Source: Streptococcus parasanguinis
GTDB lineage: Bacteria > Bacillota > Bacilli > Lactobacillales > Streptococcaceae
DNA: 64,000 bases
NCBI RefSeq assembly: GCF_032163505.1
Contig: NZ_CP134147.1
Location: 2,012,501-2,076,500 of the forward strand
Direction: 5' to 3'
The translations under genes and the position numbers were made by a program. Positions within the stretch are counted from its first letter, which is position 1; each line of letters starts with the position of its first letter. Below the pieces are notes generated by a model that saw only the letters and a program-made list of their open reading frames with translations, searched no databases and was not told where the DNA came from. Shown here one piece after another: positions 56,038 through 64,000 of this stretch.

Positions 56038-57306
56038 TTATTTAAATTCGTCTGGTGTCCCTTTATATTGAGCCCAGTCTTTACTGAAGAAGCGATCATT
56101 TAGATGGTAAGTTGGTGCTTTTTCAGCCTTTGTGACAAAGGGATTGACCGCTTTATCAAAGGCTAGCCAACCATTCCATCCCATATGAATCGTATCTTCC
56201 ATAAAGTAAGGCTGATCACCATCTTTAGAAAAGTCTGCAATATAGGTGAATCCTTGACTTTCCAATTGGTAACGAATCTTTTGAACAGCCTGTTCATACT
56301 TTTCTTGGCTCAAGCCTGTGTATTTCATCCATTTGGCATTAACTGGAGGAATGACAAAGATAACATTGGTCCGAGATTTAGCAAACTGGTCTAGAACCAA
56401 TTGCAAGTCATTGTACTCAGGAGATTGAACATAGGATTCGTTTTTTTGGAAACCTTTTAGTTTCTTCAACTTCATTTTTAAACGAGTATTGTAAAAATGA
56501 TTGCTGATTCCAAGGTCGTTGTTATTAGTCTTGACTTTTGCTTCAGCCGTTGCAATTTCTTCCAATTTCTCATATGAGAATTGATCTGGTAAATCTTGTA
56601 GACGTTTTTTGACCTTCTTATCGTAATTCCCGTTTGTACGCGTTGCAAGATTACTAAAAAAAGCATCTTCGCGTTGGACGAGGTGGGAAACAAACTGGTT
56701 CAAAGACTGATCAAATCTGGAAATTTTCTTTCCTTGAGAAATTTTCGTTACAACACTTTGAAAGGCGACATTTGGATACTGTTGTAACAGACGCTTTGCA
56801 GCATACTGGGATGCAGCATCCTGTTGGTGATTGGCAATAAAGCTATTCAACTGATCGCTATTAAAGAATTGTTGAAAAGCAGAGGAATCGTATCCCTTCT
56901 TAGTGAACCATTGCGGAGAAACTACATAAACAGCTGTATTGTCCTTGAGTTCTGGCAAAATCTGTTGCATTCCAAAATATTGGTTCAAAGAAGCCGCACC
57001 ACGTTCTCCTAAAAAGTAGGGTCTGTAATTGCGGTCATATTTCTCAGCCAAAACCGCTGGATGCACCACATCAAAACGCAACCATTCACTGGAGCCGAAA
57101 TAAGGGACAAAGCGATGCTTTGGATCAGAAAGTGCTTCTTGTTTCTTTGTACGACTCTTGAATCCTTCTGCATTCAGACTAACCGCAGCTTTTTTCTCTT
57201 CGGTATAGTTGTGCTTATGATTGATTGGATAAAAGAATAATAAAGCTGTTACCATGAGGAGCGCGCAAAATACGGGCCCTAAAATCAGCCATAAACGCTT
57301 AAGCAT
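56038..57306 (-). CDS. dltD: D-alanyl-lipoteichoic acid biosynthesis protein DltD
   Basis: A 422-residue DltD with one N-terminal membrane helix (residues ~5-27, [21 protein letters not shown]) and an extracellular SGNH-like esterase domain. [16 protein letters not shown] carries the catalytic serine, and the Asp/His pair is in [13 protein letters not shown]. It helps move D-alanine to teichoic acids outside the membrane. Its start overlaps the dltC end by eight bases. Confidence 0.95.
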   Translation of the reverse strand: MLKRLWLILGPVFCALLMVTALLFFYPINHKHNYTEEKKAAVSLNAEGFKSRTKKQEALSDPKHRFVPYFGSSEWLRFDVVHPAVLAEKYDRNYRPYFLGERGAASLNQYFGMQQILPELKDNTAVYVVSPQWFTKKGYDSSAFQQFFNSDQLNSFIANHQQDAASQYAAKRLLQQYPNVAFQSVVTKISQGKKISRFDQSLNQFVSHLVQREDAFFSNLATRTNGNYDKKVKKRLQDLPDQFSYEKLEEIATAEAKVKTNNNDLGISNHFYNTRLKMKLKKLKGFQKNESYVQSPEYNDLQLVLDQFAKSRTNVIFVIPPVNAKWMKYTGLSQEKYEQAVQKIRYQLESQGFTYIADFSKDGDQPYFMEDTIHMGWNGWLAFDKAVNPFVTKAEKAPTYHLNDRFFSKDWAQYKGTPDEFK

Positions 57307-57538
57307 TCTGAAGCTCCGTTACACCTTCTACGATCTTGTTAGCAGTATTCCAATCATCGCGTCCAAATTCAGATACAGGAACACGGATGCCAAAGCGATT
57401 TTCCAATTCCACAATCAATTCGACTGTTCCCATACTATCAAGGACACCCGCATCAAAGAGATCCTCATCCATCATGTCTGAGACATCTTCCATAAACAAT
57501 TCGTCAATAATTTCAATTACTTGTGATTTTACATCCAT
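57299..57538 (-). CDS. dltC: D-alanyl carrier protein DltC
   Basis: A 79-residue acyl-carrier-type protein. The phosphopantetheine serine is residue 35 in the motif [11 protein letters not shown]. The protein accepts D-alanine from DltA and presents it to DltB. Length and acidity are typical. It begins 16 bases after dltB. Confidence 0.96.
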   Translation of the reverse strand: MDVKSQVIEIIDELFMEDVSDMMDEDLFDAGVLDSMGTVELIVELENRFGIRVPVSEFGRDDWNTANKIVEGVTELQNA

Positions 57539-57553
57539 TTTTCTATTCTCCTT

Positions 57554-58807
57554 TTATTTCAATTTTGGAAACCATTGTTGATCCAAGAATCCTGAGAAAA
57601 TCAGGAAGGACAGCATCACTGTGTTAAAGGTGATAAAGATCCCCAAAGCCTTGGTCCAACGATTGTCCGGTATAGGATCCAATCCTTTTGCTTTTCTTTC
57701 TTTATTGATGGTCTTTTTCTTACGAATCCAAGCATCATTGATGACCAGTCCAAGCCCATGGAAGAGCCCATAAGCGATGTAGTACCAGGTCACCCCGTGC
57801 CAGAAGCCCATAACCAACATATTGATAATATAGGCAACATTTGAGGTGGTAATTCGGCTCTTGAATACTTTATTGCGCATCAATACCATCACGAGACGCA
57901 TAAAGACAAAATCACGGAACCAGAAAGACAAACTCATATGCCAACGATTCCAGAATTCCTTTAAGTCACGTGATTTAAAGGGACGATCAAAGTTGATGGG
58001 ACTTTTAATCCCCATCAGATTGGAAGCTGCTAAAGCAAACATCGAATAGCCCGCGAAGTCAAAGAAGAGGTCAAAGCCATATACATACATGACCCCCAGC
58101 GTTCCAAGGTTAAAGAATCCACCTTGAGACAAGGCATAGGTCTGCACATGACCTAACAATAAGTGGCCAAAAATATGAGCTAGGATAAATTTATAAAGGA
58201 AGCCATACATGATATACTTAACAGCTTGCTCCAACATATCCAATAATTCTTCACGCTCAGGAATAGCGTTATAATCCTCATTAAAACGTTTGAAACGATC
58301 AATCGGCCCACTTGAGAAGGTCGGCATAAAGAGCATAAAGCGTAAGAATTCCCAAAGTGTGAATTCTTTCAAGACACCATCTCGCATTTCGATGATCATT
58401 CCGACAGCTCGGAAGGTTAAATACGAAATCCCTAAAAATCCAAACAAGGATTGGTGCCCATTCTTGATCGCTGGCTCTACCTTAACAAAGATCAGGGGCA
58501 AGACAGACAAGAAGGAATGAAGATAGAAAATCCACTTGTTGTCCGCTTTCTGACGATAGATCTTGTAGGAATACACAATCAAGATTTGCCAGACTACGTA
58601 AAAGAGCAGGGCATAAATTTGCTTGAGATTCGAACCTGTCAGCATCAAAATGATAAAGATCAGACTCACCAGTCCTTCATAAATCGGAAATCTCTTTTTG
58701 AAAAAGAGGCCCACAAAGATCGGCAAAAAAGCTAGAATGAGGTAGATAAAATAGATCGGTGTTCCATAGTGTTCTAAATGAGGGAGCTGTTTCAAAAACT
58801 CGATCAT
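57554..58807 (-). CDS. dltB: D-alanyl transfer protein DltB (MBOAT)
   Basis: A 417-residue membrane-bound O-acyltransferase with about eleven helices. The MBOAT hallmarks are present: [18 protein letters not shown] and the catalytic histidine in [19 protein letters not shown]. It transfers D-alanine from DltC across the membrane. It overlaps the dltA stop by four bases (ATGA), so translation is coupled. Confidence 0.96.
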   Translation of the reverse strand: MIEFLKQLPHLEHYGTPIYFIYLILAFLPIFVGLFFKKRFPIYEGLVSLIFIILMLTGSNLKQIYALLFYVVWQILIVYSYKIYRQKADNKWIFYLHSFLSVLPLIFVKVEPAIKNGHQSLFGFLGISYLTFRAVGMIIEMRDGVLKEFTLWEFLRFMLFMPTFSSGPIDRFKRFNEDYNAIPEREELLDMLEQAVKYIMYGFLYKFILAHIFGHLLLGHVQTYALSQGGFFNLGTLGVMYVYGFDLFFDFAGYSMFALAASNLMGIKSPINFDRPFKSRDLKEFWNRWHMSLSFWFRDFVFMRLVMVLMRNKVFKSRITTSNVAYIINMLVMGFWHGVTWYYIAYGLFHGLGLVINDAWIRKKKTINKERKAKGLDPIPDNRWTKALGIFITFNTVMLSFLIFSGFLDQQWFPKLK

Positions 58808-60354
58808 CGGTTGTTAACCTCGCTAATCAACCCTTTGATGTCGATTTTCCCGTTTGGTGTTAATGGCAGGCTGTCACGATAGAGGAATTTTGAAGGCATC
58901 ATATAAGACATCATGATGTTTTCTAAATCTTCCTTAATGGCTTTCGTGATATCAATTTCGCGCTCAAATTGTTCTTTGACGCCCTCTTTTAAGATGACAT
59001 AGGCCAAGAGATTTTGGACCTTGTGATCTTTATTATAACGCGGTACTGCGACTGCTGAGTCAATATACTTCGATTTATTCAAGTTTTGAGAGACATCCTC
59101 TAGCTCGATACGATAACCGTTAAACTTGATTTGGAAGTCCATCCGACCACCATAGAGAAGGAGACCTTCATCCGTCATGGTTCCGACATCTCCCGTATGG
59201 TAGGCTGGAAGACCTTCAAATTCGAAGAAGGCTTCTGCTGTTTTCTCTGGATTATTCATATAACCTTTTGAAACGGCTGGGCCAGATACGATGATCTCCC
59301 CTTGCTCACCATTTGGCAATTTGTTTCCTGCCTCATCAATAATGAAGGTTGGAGAATCTTCTTTGGTATAACCAATTGGTAGACGTTTCAAAGTAGCCAA
59401 CATCTGATCTGTTACGGCTACAGCCGAAAGAGCTACAGTTGCTTCTGTTGGCCCGTAAGCATTGATGATACGCGCATTTGGGAAACGCTCGCGCAATTTT
59501 TGAGCGGTTTTAACGGTCAACTCTTCTCCATCAAAGTAGAAATGGGTGATTCCTGGCATCTTTTCAGCATTGAAATCTTCAGACAACATGGCCATATCTG
59601 CAAAAGATGGTGTTGAAGTCCAGATAGCAATCGGAAGAGAAAAGATCGTCGCAAAGAGTTGTTTGAAGTCTTGAGTAATGGCTGATGGAAGAGCAAAAAG
59701 CGTTCCTCCAAGAGCTAAGGTCGGTGCCCAGTACATAACAGACAAGTCAAAGGAATAGGGCGGTTGTGCCAACATTTGCGGACGCTCTGGCGTTGCAAAT
59801 TCCTTGTCTGTGATCATCCAGTTGGTAAAACTGAGCAAGTTATCGTGCGAAATTTGCACCCCTTTTGGTTTCCCAGTTGTCCCTGAGGTAAAGATGATGT
59901 AGTAGTTATCATCCCCTTTGACCGGATGTTGCAAGTCATAGGCATGCTGAGCTGCGTAAGCTTCACGCACTTGCTCCAAGGACATGATTGGAGCAGCTGG
60001 GTTTTCCAATGGAAATTCATTGATGGCAATAATCAAGCTTGGCTCTGCTACTTCAACAATGGCAGACACGCGCTCCAAGGCAGAGTGGCTATCAATCGGG
60101 ATATAGGCATGGCCAGATTTTGTCAAGGCCACAAAGGTTGCTAACATTTCATATTCTTGTCCACCAAAGACCACTACAGGTGACTTTTCAGGAAGTCCCA
60201 TTTGGTCGATGTGGGCAGCCAAGCTATCTGAATCAGCCTTCAATTGGCCATAGGTATGTTCCTCACCAAGGACATTGTAAACCGGATAGTCTGGTTGTAG
60301 TTGCGCATAACGTTCAATTGTCTCGATCATATCAGTAATTGGTTGGTTTGACAC
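58804..60354 (-). CDS. dltA: D-alanine–DltC ligase DltA
   Basis: A 516-residue adenylation enzyme. Core motifs are [18 protein letters not shown] (A3, near 152-169), [13 protein letters not shown] (A5), [22 protein letters not shown] (A7/A8) and [10 protein letters not shown] (A10, with the catalytic lysine). It activates D-alanine with ATP and loads DltC in the cytoplasm. The start is GTG (60352-60354) with AAGGAG ten bases upstream. Confidence 0.96.
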   Translation of the reverse strand: MSNQPITDMIETIERYAQLQPDYPVYNVLGEEHTYGQLKADSDSLAAHIDQMGLPEKSPVVVFGGQEYEMLATFVALTKSGHAYIPIDSHSALERVSAIVEVAEPSLIIAINEFPLENPAAPIMSLEQVREAYAAQHAYDLQHPVKGDDNYYIIFTSGTTGKPKGVQISHDNLLSFTNWMITDKEFATPERPQMLAQPPYSFDLSVMYWAPTLALGGTLFALPSAITQDFKQLFATIFSLPIAIWTSTPSFADMAMLSEDFNAEKMPGITHFYFDGEELTVKTAQKLRERFPNARIINAYGPTEATVALSAVAVTDQMLATLKRLPIGYTKEDSPTFIIDEAGNKLPNGEQGEIIVSGPAVSKGYMNNPEKTAEAFFEFEGLPAYHTGDVGTMTDEGLLLYGGRMDFQIKFNGYRIELEDVSQNLNKSKYIDSAVAVPRYNKDHKVQNLLAYVILKEGVKEQFEREIDITKAIKEDLENIMMSYMMPSKFLYRDSLPLTPNGKIDIKGLISEVNNR

Positions 60355-60372
60355 GGCTAGGAGTCTCCTTTT

Positions 60373-60501
60373 CTAAAATTCGTTGTAGATAAAGCCACCC
60401 TGACCTTGACCAAGGTAACTAAAGAAATAAAGTAGGGCTAGAAAAATGGCGAAATACAAGACCGTCTGCCCGATAAATTTATAAAGTGTTTTATGTTTCA
60501 T
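60373..60501 (-). CDS. dltX: DltX, small membrane protein of the dlt operon (42 aa)
   Basis: A 42-codon frame translated as one membrane helix (QTVLYFAIFLALLYFFSYL, residues 12-30) preceded by MKHKTLYKFIG and followed by the conserved tail GQGGFIYNEF. This is the DltX family, whose C-terminal motif assists DltB/DltD function. It starts at the ATG 60499-60501 and ends 18 bases before dltA. It is the first gene of the operon. Confidence 0.92.
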   Translation of the reverse strand: MKHKTLYKFIGQTVLYFAIFLALLYFFSYLGQGQGGFIYNEF

Positions 60502-60534
60502 AAGTTTCACTCTTCATTTTGATTGTTATTCACT

Positions 60535-60564
60535 ATTTTACCATTTTTTATACCAAGTAAGCAA
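60535..60564 (-). promoter_or_regulatory. Promoter of the dltXABCD operon
   Basis: Minus strand: -35 TTGCTT (60559-60564), 18-base spacer, -10 TAAAAT (60535-60540) with a TGG extension. Confidence 0.7.
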
Positions 60565-60588
60565 TTTTAAACATAGTGAGAATGTCGT

Positions 60589-60602
60589 AGAAAACGTTAT
60601 CA
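60589..60602. promoter_or_regulatory. cre-like (CcpA) site upstream of dltX
   Basis: AGAAAACGTTATCA matches 13 of 14 positions of TGWAANCGNTNWCA. It lies about 25 bases upstream of the dlt -35, a position from which CcpA could activate or repress. Confidence 0.45.
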
Positions 60603-60670
60603 TTTCAGATCATTCAAGCCGTTTAACGAAAGCATTTTTCTTTAATCAGTTTTCTGGTTGAAATCCTATT

Positions 60671-61930
60671 CTATTTCACAGTACCCTGATGAATCAACTC
60701 TAGACACTTGTCCAGATCCACATCTCTCTCGAAATGGCTAGGTGTCCAAGGAATCTCTATATCGGGCTCCACACCTTGATCCGTCATTCCTTTCCCTTGA
60801 TCTACGCATAGACAACGAGAAGTAGGAAACATCAATTGATAATCGCCATAATCAACGGTACAACAATTAGAGTAGTCTAAAATTCCTAGAGTTGGTCGAC
60901 CCACCACCGTTACCTTCTTAAACTGCTTCATCATCTGAACAAAGTTATCGCCAGAAGAACCGCAATAAATATCTGATAAGATAAAGATCCGTTCAGGATA
61001 GTGGCCACCTCTAACTTCTGGGAAGAATTCCTCGCTTTCTTGCTGATACGGTACATAACCTTTTCCCCGATAGTGTATCAAATTCTCTTTCATATCTTCA
61101 AGCAGCTTAACTGTTTCAGGGCTAATTTCTTCCTGTTGCATCCAGTCCTCAAAGTCTTTCAAGCGCAGGTCAACATTGCGCTCTGTGTAGAGAATTTCCA
61201 TGCCATCATCATCCCAGTCAAGCGAATCATAGCCCTGATCCTTCTCTAAGCCTAGATGTAACAGAGGAAGATATAGAGAATCCGTCCCTCCACTGTTGCG
61301 TCGGACATCAATGATAAAAAACTTGACTTCCGTCATCATCGGTAAACACTCTTGGTATAAACGACCCAAAGATCCTTCATCCATAAAGTTATCCAGACGA
61401 AGATAAAGAATCTCATCGTCTAATCGTTTCCAAAAAATCTGATCCTGGATCGGTTCTCGACTGGGTACTACTTTAATGGTCTTTTCTATCCCTTCTCGAA
61501 GCAGGGTGACACTCGTTGACTGAGAGACCAAATCTGCCCATTCTCTATAATGTCTTTCTGGGGTCTTGCTGATAAAATAGTCTTTATGAAGAGAAGCTAT
61601 CTGATCCAAGTCACTTCCATCCAGAGCTAGGATTTGATCTCCTACTTGAAGACCCGTATCTTCATTAGCTTCCTCAACATACAGTTTCTGTCCATTTATT
61701 CTCAAAAGAAACCCTTTTTGACTGGCCTTTTTATCTCGAAAGGAAACATGCCCGATCACCCCAAAACTAGCTAGGTAAGTCTTCACTTGATAGAGAAAGG
61801 CATCATCTGTCATATCATCTGTAATGTTTTCTCGAAAAGGCTCTGGATCGCATCCTTTTCTATCCTTGATGGTCGATGAATCATGGGTCATAATGGAGAC
61901 GACATCTTCAAAAATAGCAGTCTTTTTCAT
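60671..61930 (-). CDS. S41-type (C-terminal processing) peptidase without signal peptide
   Basis: A 419-residue protein with a PDZ-like segment (ANEDTGLQVGDQILALDGSDLDQI, around 90-115) and an S41 domain: FFIIDVRRNSGGTDSLYLPLL, and IFILSDIYCGSSGDNFVQMMKQF where the nucleophile serine is expected, then TVVGRPTLGILDYS. S41 proteases are usually exported, but the N-terminus here (MKKTAIFEDVVSIMTHDSS) has no signal or membrane helix, which is unusual. It has its own promoter with a perfect CiaR box and lies just upstream of the dlt operon. Substrate unknown. Confidence 0.82.
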   Translation of the reverse strand: MKKTAIFEDVVSIMTHDSSTIKDRKGCDPEPFRENITDDMTDDAFLYQVKTYLASFGVIGHVSFRDKKASQKGFLLRINGQKLYVEEANEDTGLQVGDQILALDGSDLDQIASLHKDYFISKTPERHYREWADLVSQSTSVTLLREGIEKTIKVVPSREPIQDQIFWKRLDDEILYLRLDNFMDEGSLGRLYQECLPMMTEVKFFIIDVRRNSGGTDSLYLPLLHLGLEKDQGYDSLDWDDDGMEILYTERNVDLRLKDFEDWMQQEEISPETVKLLEDMKENLIHYRGKGYVPYQQESEEFFPEVRGGHYPERIFILSDIYCGSSGDNFVQMMKQFKKVTVVGRPTLGILDYSNCCTVDYGDYQLMFPTSRCLCVDQGKGMTDQGVEPDIEIPWTPSHFERDVDLDKCLELIHQGTVK

Positions 61931-61957
61931 AAAGGATTCCTTCCATTTTTTAGAAAC

Positions 61958-61989
61958 AGTATACCACTTTTTCTTAAAAAGTTCTTAAA
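61958..61989 (-). promoter_or_regulatory. CiaR box and -10 of the S41 peptidase gene
   Basis: On the minus strand TTTAAG-AACTT-TTTAAG (61973-61989) is an exact CiaR direct repeat (TTTAAG-N5-TTTAAG). It stands nine bases upstream of -10 TATACT (61958-61963), replacing a -35, the geometry of CiaR-activated promoters. Confidence 0.8.
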
Positions 61990-62022
61990 ACCCTAAAAAA
62001 CTATCCTAAAGTAGGGTAGCAG

Positions 62023-62706
62023 TTATAAATTCTTTCTTTTCTTCGCTTTCTTTGTCAGAGCGACATCACAATTTTCAATCTCGCTAATCAATAGATTGGC
62101 AAGGCCAAAATCATCGATGTTCGATTTCATATTTACCTCGTAGTTCAAGGTCAGTTGTTCTCCAGCTTGGGCCGTTGTGACAGAAATAAAGTCAATCTCT
62201 GAACACCTTTGGTCCAACAACTGGCTGATTTGTTCTGCAACAGAATCTTGTTTTGAGACAGTTATAGTCAAATGACGGCGCCGTTGGTGGTCGGTCTTAC
62301 TTTGCTTGGTTTCGAGCAAGAGCCAGATAGCTAACAGAAAGGCCGTAAACAAAACTGCCAATAAGAGGTAGCCCGACCCCGCTGCTAAACCAATAATCAT
62401 GGCTAGGAAAATCGCGATCAATTCTCTCGAGCCGCTGGTAGCAGACCGGAAACGAATCAAGCTAAAGGTTCCCGCTACTGCAATCGAGGTCCCCAGACTC
62501 CCGTTCACCAGGAAAATCACCAGGGTCATCATGCAGGGAAGCAAGGTGAGACTGACGATAAATTCACGCGTATAGAGAGTACGGTATTTGTAGGTCCAAG
62601 ACAGGGCCATCCCGAGCACCAGGCTGACCAGCAAGGCTAGCATCAGGCGCACCGGATCTACGGTTGCCGTAGCGTTATTAAAAATAGAATCAAATAGATT
62701 AGACAT
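62023..62706 (-). CDS. DUF4956 membrane protein
   Basis: A 227-residue protein with four membrane segments in its first ~125 residues (LMLALLVSLVLGMALSW, FIVSLTLLPCMMTLVIFLV, then LIAIFLAMIIGLAAGSGYLLLAVLFTAFLLAIWLLL), the DUF4956 motif GTSIAVAGTFSLIRFRSATSGSRELIAIF between helices 2 and 3, and a C-terminal cytoplasmic alpha/beta domain. The ATG at 62704-62706 overlaps the end of the VTC gene by eight bases. An earlier ATG would add 13 residues. DUF4956 genes are often found beside VTC-domain genes, but their role is unknown. Confidence 0.85.
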   Translation of the reverse strand: MSNLFDSIFNNATATVDPVRLMLALLVSLVLGMALSWTYKYRTLYTREFIVSLTLLPCMMTLVIFLVNGSLGTSIAVAGTFSLIRFRSATSGSRELIAIFLAMIIGLAAGSGYLLLAVLFTAFLLAIWLLLETKQSKTDHQRRRHLTITVSKQDSVAEQISQLLDQRCSEIDFISVTTAQAGEQLTLNYEVNMKSNIDDFGLANLLISEIENCDVALTKKAKKRKNL

Positions 62707-63478
62707 AGGCAACACCTGTCCTTTCTTGAATTGGCGTTGGTGCATAGTCTAAGCCTTGTGACTTATGGTAGGCACAACTGTATTTCGAAAATTTCTGTTT
62801 GACCAGTCCGTACTTATCCAGAATGTCCTTCAGCCACTGAGGTTCTTCACCTGGGGCCTTGATTTCCATAATGATGGTATTTTCTTCTAATAAAGGCTCA
62901 CCAGCTTTCCCACAAAGGAGACTGACCTGCTGATCACGATAGACTAAATTTTGATCCAGGGTGACCCGAATCTTATTGTAAGGATAGCCTTGGATACTCT
63001 TCTTTTCTTTTAAGGACAAACGATCATAATAGATGTACATCTGAGGCTGTAGGCGGTTATCATAGCGCTGGCGCAGAACTTGGATTTCTTGCACCAAGTC
63101 CAGATCCTGAATGGTCTGATCCACTAGTCCATCCGTCATGAGGCGGGTGATGGAGGAAGGGTTCGAGACCAGGCGGAACTTATGACCAATTCCTTCTGCA
63201 TCCTTTGATTTTACTTCTAGAAAAGCCGGACTCTCCACTGTTGGATGCTCCACATAGGTCCGCATCCGGATCTTTTCACGACGATTCTGTTTAGCAAGGG
63301 CATCTTGGATCACATCGAAGTCTTCGGTATCAAAATAGACATTCGAAATCGTGGAGATGGGATAATCGTCTTCAACAACATATTTCTTCAAATCTTTCAA
63401 TAAATCATCCAAGTCTTCTTTAACTACCACATATTTGGTTTCAATCCGCTTGAAGCTTGTCTCAATTGTTTTTTTCAT
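62699..63478 (-). CDS. VTC-domain protein (polyphosphate polymerase-like)
   Basis: A 259-residue protein of the VTC/TTM tunnel fold. It shows the order of charged motifs expected for the family: IETKYVV near the N-terminus, KIRMRTY, AFLEVKSK, HKFRLV, YYDRLSL, KIRVTLDQNLVYR and IIMEIKAPG. In yeast the VTC domain polymerises polyphosphate from ATP. There is no membrane segment; the overlapping DUF4956 partner would supply the membrane link. AAAGGAG precedes the ATG at 63476-63478. Activity in streptococci is not known to me. Confidence 0.83.
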   Translation of the reverse strand: MKKTIETSFKRIETKYVVVKEDLDDLLKDLKKYVVEDDYPISTISNVYFDTEDFDVIQDALAKQNRREKIRMRTYVEHPTVESPAFLEVKSKDAEGIGHKFRLVSNPSSITRLMTDGLVDQTIQDLDLVQEIQVLRQRYDNRLQPQMYIYYDRLSLKEKKSIQGYPYNKIRVTLDQNLVYRDQQVSLLCGKAGEPLLEENTIIMEIKAPGEEPQWLKDILDKYGLVKQKFSKYSCAYHKSQGLDYAPTPIQERTGVAYV

Positions 63479-63520
63479 GTTTCTTCTCCTTTAAGGGGGA
63501 TCTATTATTTCTAACCTTCA

Positions 63521-63660
63521 GTAAGTATGAATACGACTTACGTGCTTTCTAGTTTAATGGGACTTTCTTAACTGGTCATTAAGCCAAACTTAAAGAAAAC
63601 TAAAGTTAAGGTTCCTTTCAGAAAAACTTTAGGAAACTTTCAGCTAGCAACTTTAGACTA
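63521..63660. promoter_or_regulatory. Divergent control region between the VTC gene and the lipoprotein gene
   Basis: It contains an inverted repeat GTAAGT..ACTTAC (63521-63541), a CiaR-like half-perfect repeat on the minus strand (TTTAAG-TTTGG-CTTAAT, 10 of 12, about 63577-63593) and four CTTT(C)AG-type direct repeats about one helical turn apart (63614-63657). No consensus promoter is obvious on either strand. Confidence 0.4.
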
Positions 63661-63692
63661 GGAGCATATCAATGGAACGAGAGGAAAAGCTC

Positions 63693-64000
63693 ATGAAATC
63701 AAACAAATGGAAATTTTTATTAACGGGGGCCGCAACCCTCACCTTACTGACAGCTTGCACCCAGGCATCATCACAATCAGCTACAAAAAGCAATACTGCA
63801 CAAACAACCGCTACTTCTACTTCAAAAAATAAAACAAACAATTCCAACTATTTTACAGATAAGGACAAGGACAGCTCTTATGATGAAAGCAAATCCTCTA
63901 CTGTAAAACTGTCTGGTTCGTCTGCAAGTGTATCAGGTGACGGCGTAGCTGTATCTGGATCAACTGTGACCATCTCGAAGGCTGGAACCTATGTCATCTC
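63693..64000 (+). CDS. Lipoprotein with Cthe_2159/DUF4353-like carbohydrate-binding domain, cut by window end
   Basis: About 102 residues are visible. The signal peptide KWKFLLTGAATLTLLTAC ends in a lipobox with the cysteine at residue 22. A Ser/Thr-rich linker follows, then the start of a beta-strand-rich domain (VKLSGSSASVSGDGVAVSG, VTISKAGTYVI) that matches the opening of Cthe_2159-type beta-helix proteins. I chose the ATG at 63693; an in-frame ATG at 63672 has a better-spaced AGGAG but would put acidic residues before the signal peptide. It is divergent from the VTC–DUF4956 pair, the usual company of this family. Confidence 0.75.
   Translation, partial: MKSNKWKFLLTGAATLTLLTACTQASSQSATKSNTAQTTATSTSKNKTNNSNYFTDKDKDSSYDESKSSTVKLSGSSASVSGDGVAVSGSTVTISKAGTYVI

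Noticed and set aside
63577..63593. Second CiaR box upstream of the VTC gene
   Set aside because: Only 10 of 12 positions match and it is not placed properly relative to any -10.
63672..63692. Upstream ATG as the start of the last lipoprotein
   Set aside because: It would put MEREEKL before the signal peptide; an acidic n-region is unfavourable for export, though the spacing of its AGGAG is good, so it is not fully excluded.
1..64000. CRISPR arrays, insertion sequences, prophage genes, tRNA or rRNA genes
   Set aside because: Looked for on both strands; no regular spacer arrays, transposases, integrases, tRNA cloverleaf sequences or rRNA stretches were seen.

Overview
The window reads as chromosome of an oral streptococcus of the mitis/sanguinis group. 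The reasons are a cpsABCD-type capsule head, a malQ/glgP–malXCD–malA–malR block followed closely by aspS, an argR/argS/mutS/mutL/ruvA repair block, cinA–recA behind a competence (ComX) box, a complete dltXABCD operon and CiaR-type and MalR-type control sites. Species (for example parasanguinis-like) is a guess. Most genes lie on the minus strand. I see no rRNA, tRNA, insertion sequence, phage gene or CRISPR array.

Layout. 1–10260: capsule/cell-wall polysaccharide operon read leftwards from cpsA through cpsB, C, D, an initiating sugar-phosphate transferase, LicD, WecG/TagA, GT4, WecB, GT2 and a TarI-like cytidylyltransferase cut by the window edge. 10450–13960: anaerobic ribonucleotide reductase group (nrdD, a 46-aa protein, a GNAT, nrdG) behind an inverted pair of NrdR-like boxes. 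14083–20842: polytopic membrane protein, cardiolipin synthase, a 177-bp repeat, a lipoprotein, folC, a chain of hairpins, then DUF1292–ruvX–ireB. 20967–24745: YehR-like lipoprotein, spx, recA, cinA. 24746–25095: a gene-free stretch with an orphan terminator that may be a small RNA. 25096–35405: S66 peptidase, tag–ruvA–mutL, a LytTR regulator with its membrane partner, mutS, argR, argS. 35559–40332: small membrane protein, second copy of the 177-bp repeat, NrdI, a membrane protein and a large LPNTG-anchored GbpC/Spa-domain adhesin.

40823–52657 is the maltodextrin region. Divergent units, malQ–glgP leftwards and malX–malC–malD–malA–malR–pulA rightwards, flank a shared control region with MalR-like operators on or beside near-consensus promoters. 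Import (MalXCD; no ATPase encoded here) feeds intracellular debranching (PulA), disproportionation (MalQ) and phosphorolysis (GlgP). 52693–55786: YitT-family protein, aspS and a small membrane protein, the latter preceded by a cluster of four DnaA boxes. 56038–60501: dltXABCD (D-alanylation of teichoic acids). 60671–61930: an S41-type peptidase without signal peptide behind a perfect CiaR box. 62023–64000: a VTC-domain (polyphosphate polymerase-like) protein, a DUF4956 membrane protein and a divergent Cthe_2159/DUF4353-like lipoprotein cut by the window end.

Best candidates for under-described biology: the VTC–DUF4956–lipoprotein group, the DnaA-box cluster, the 177-bp repeat with its short hairpin relative between malX and malC, the CiaR-box S41 gene beside dlt, the four-hairpin chain after DUF1292 and the possible small RNA at about 24850–24997. 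All assignments come from reading the sequence; no database search or folding program was run.
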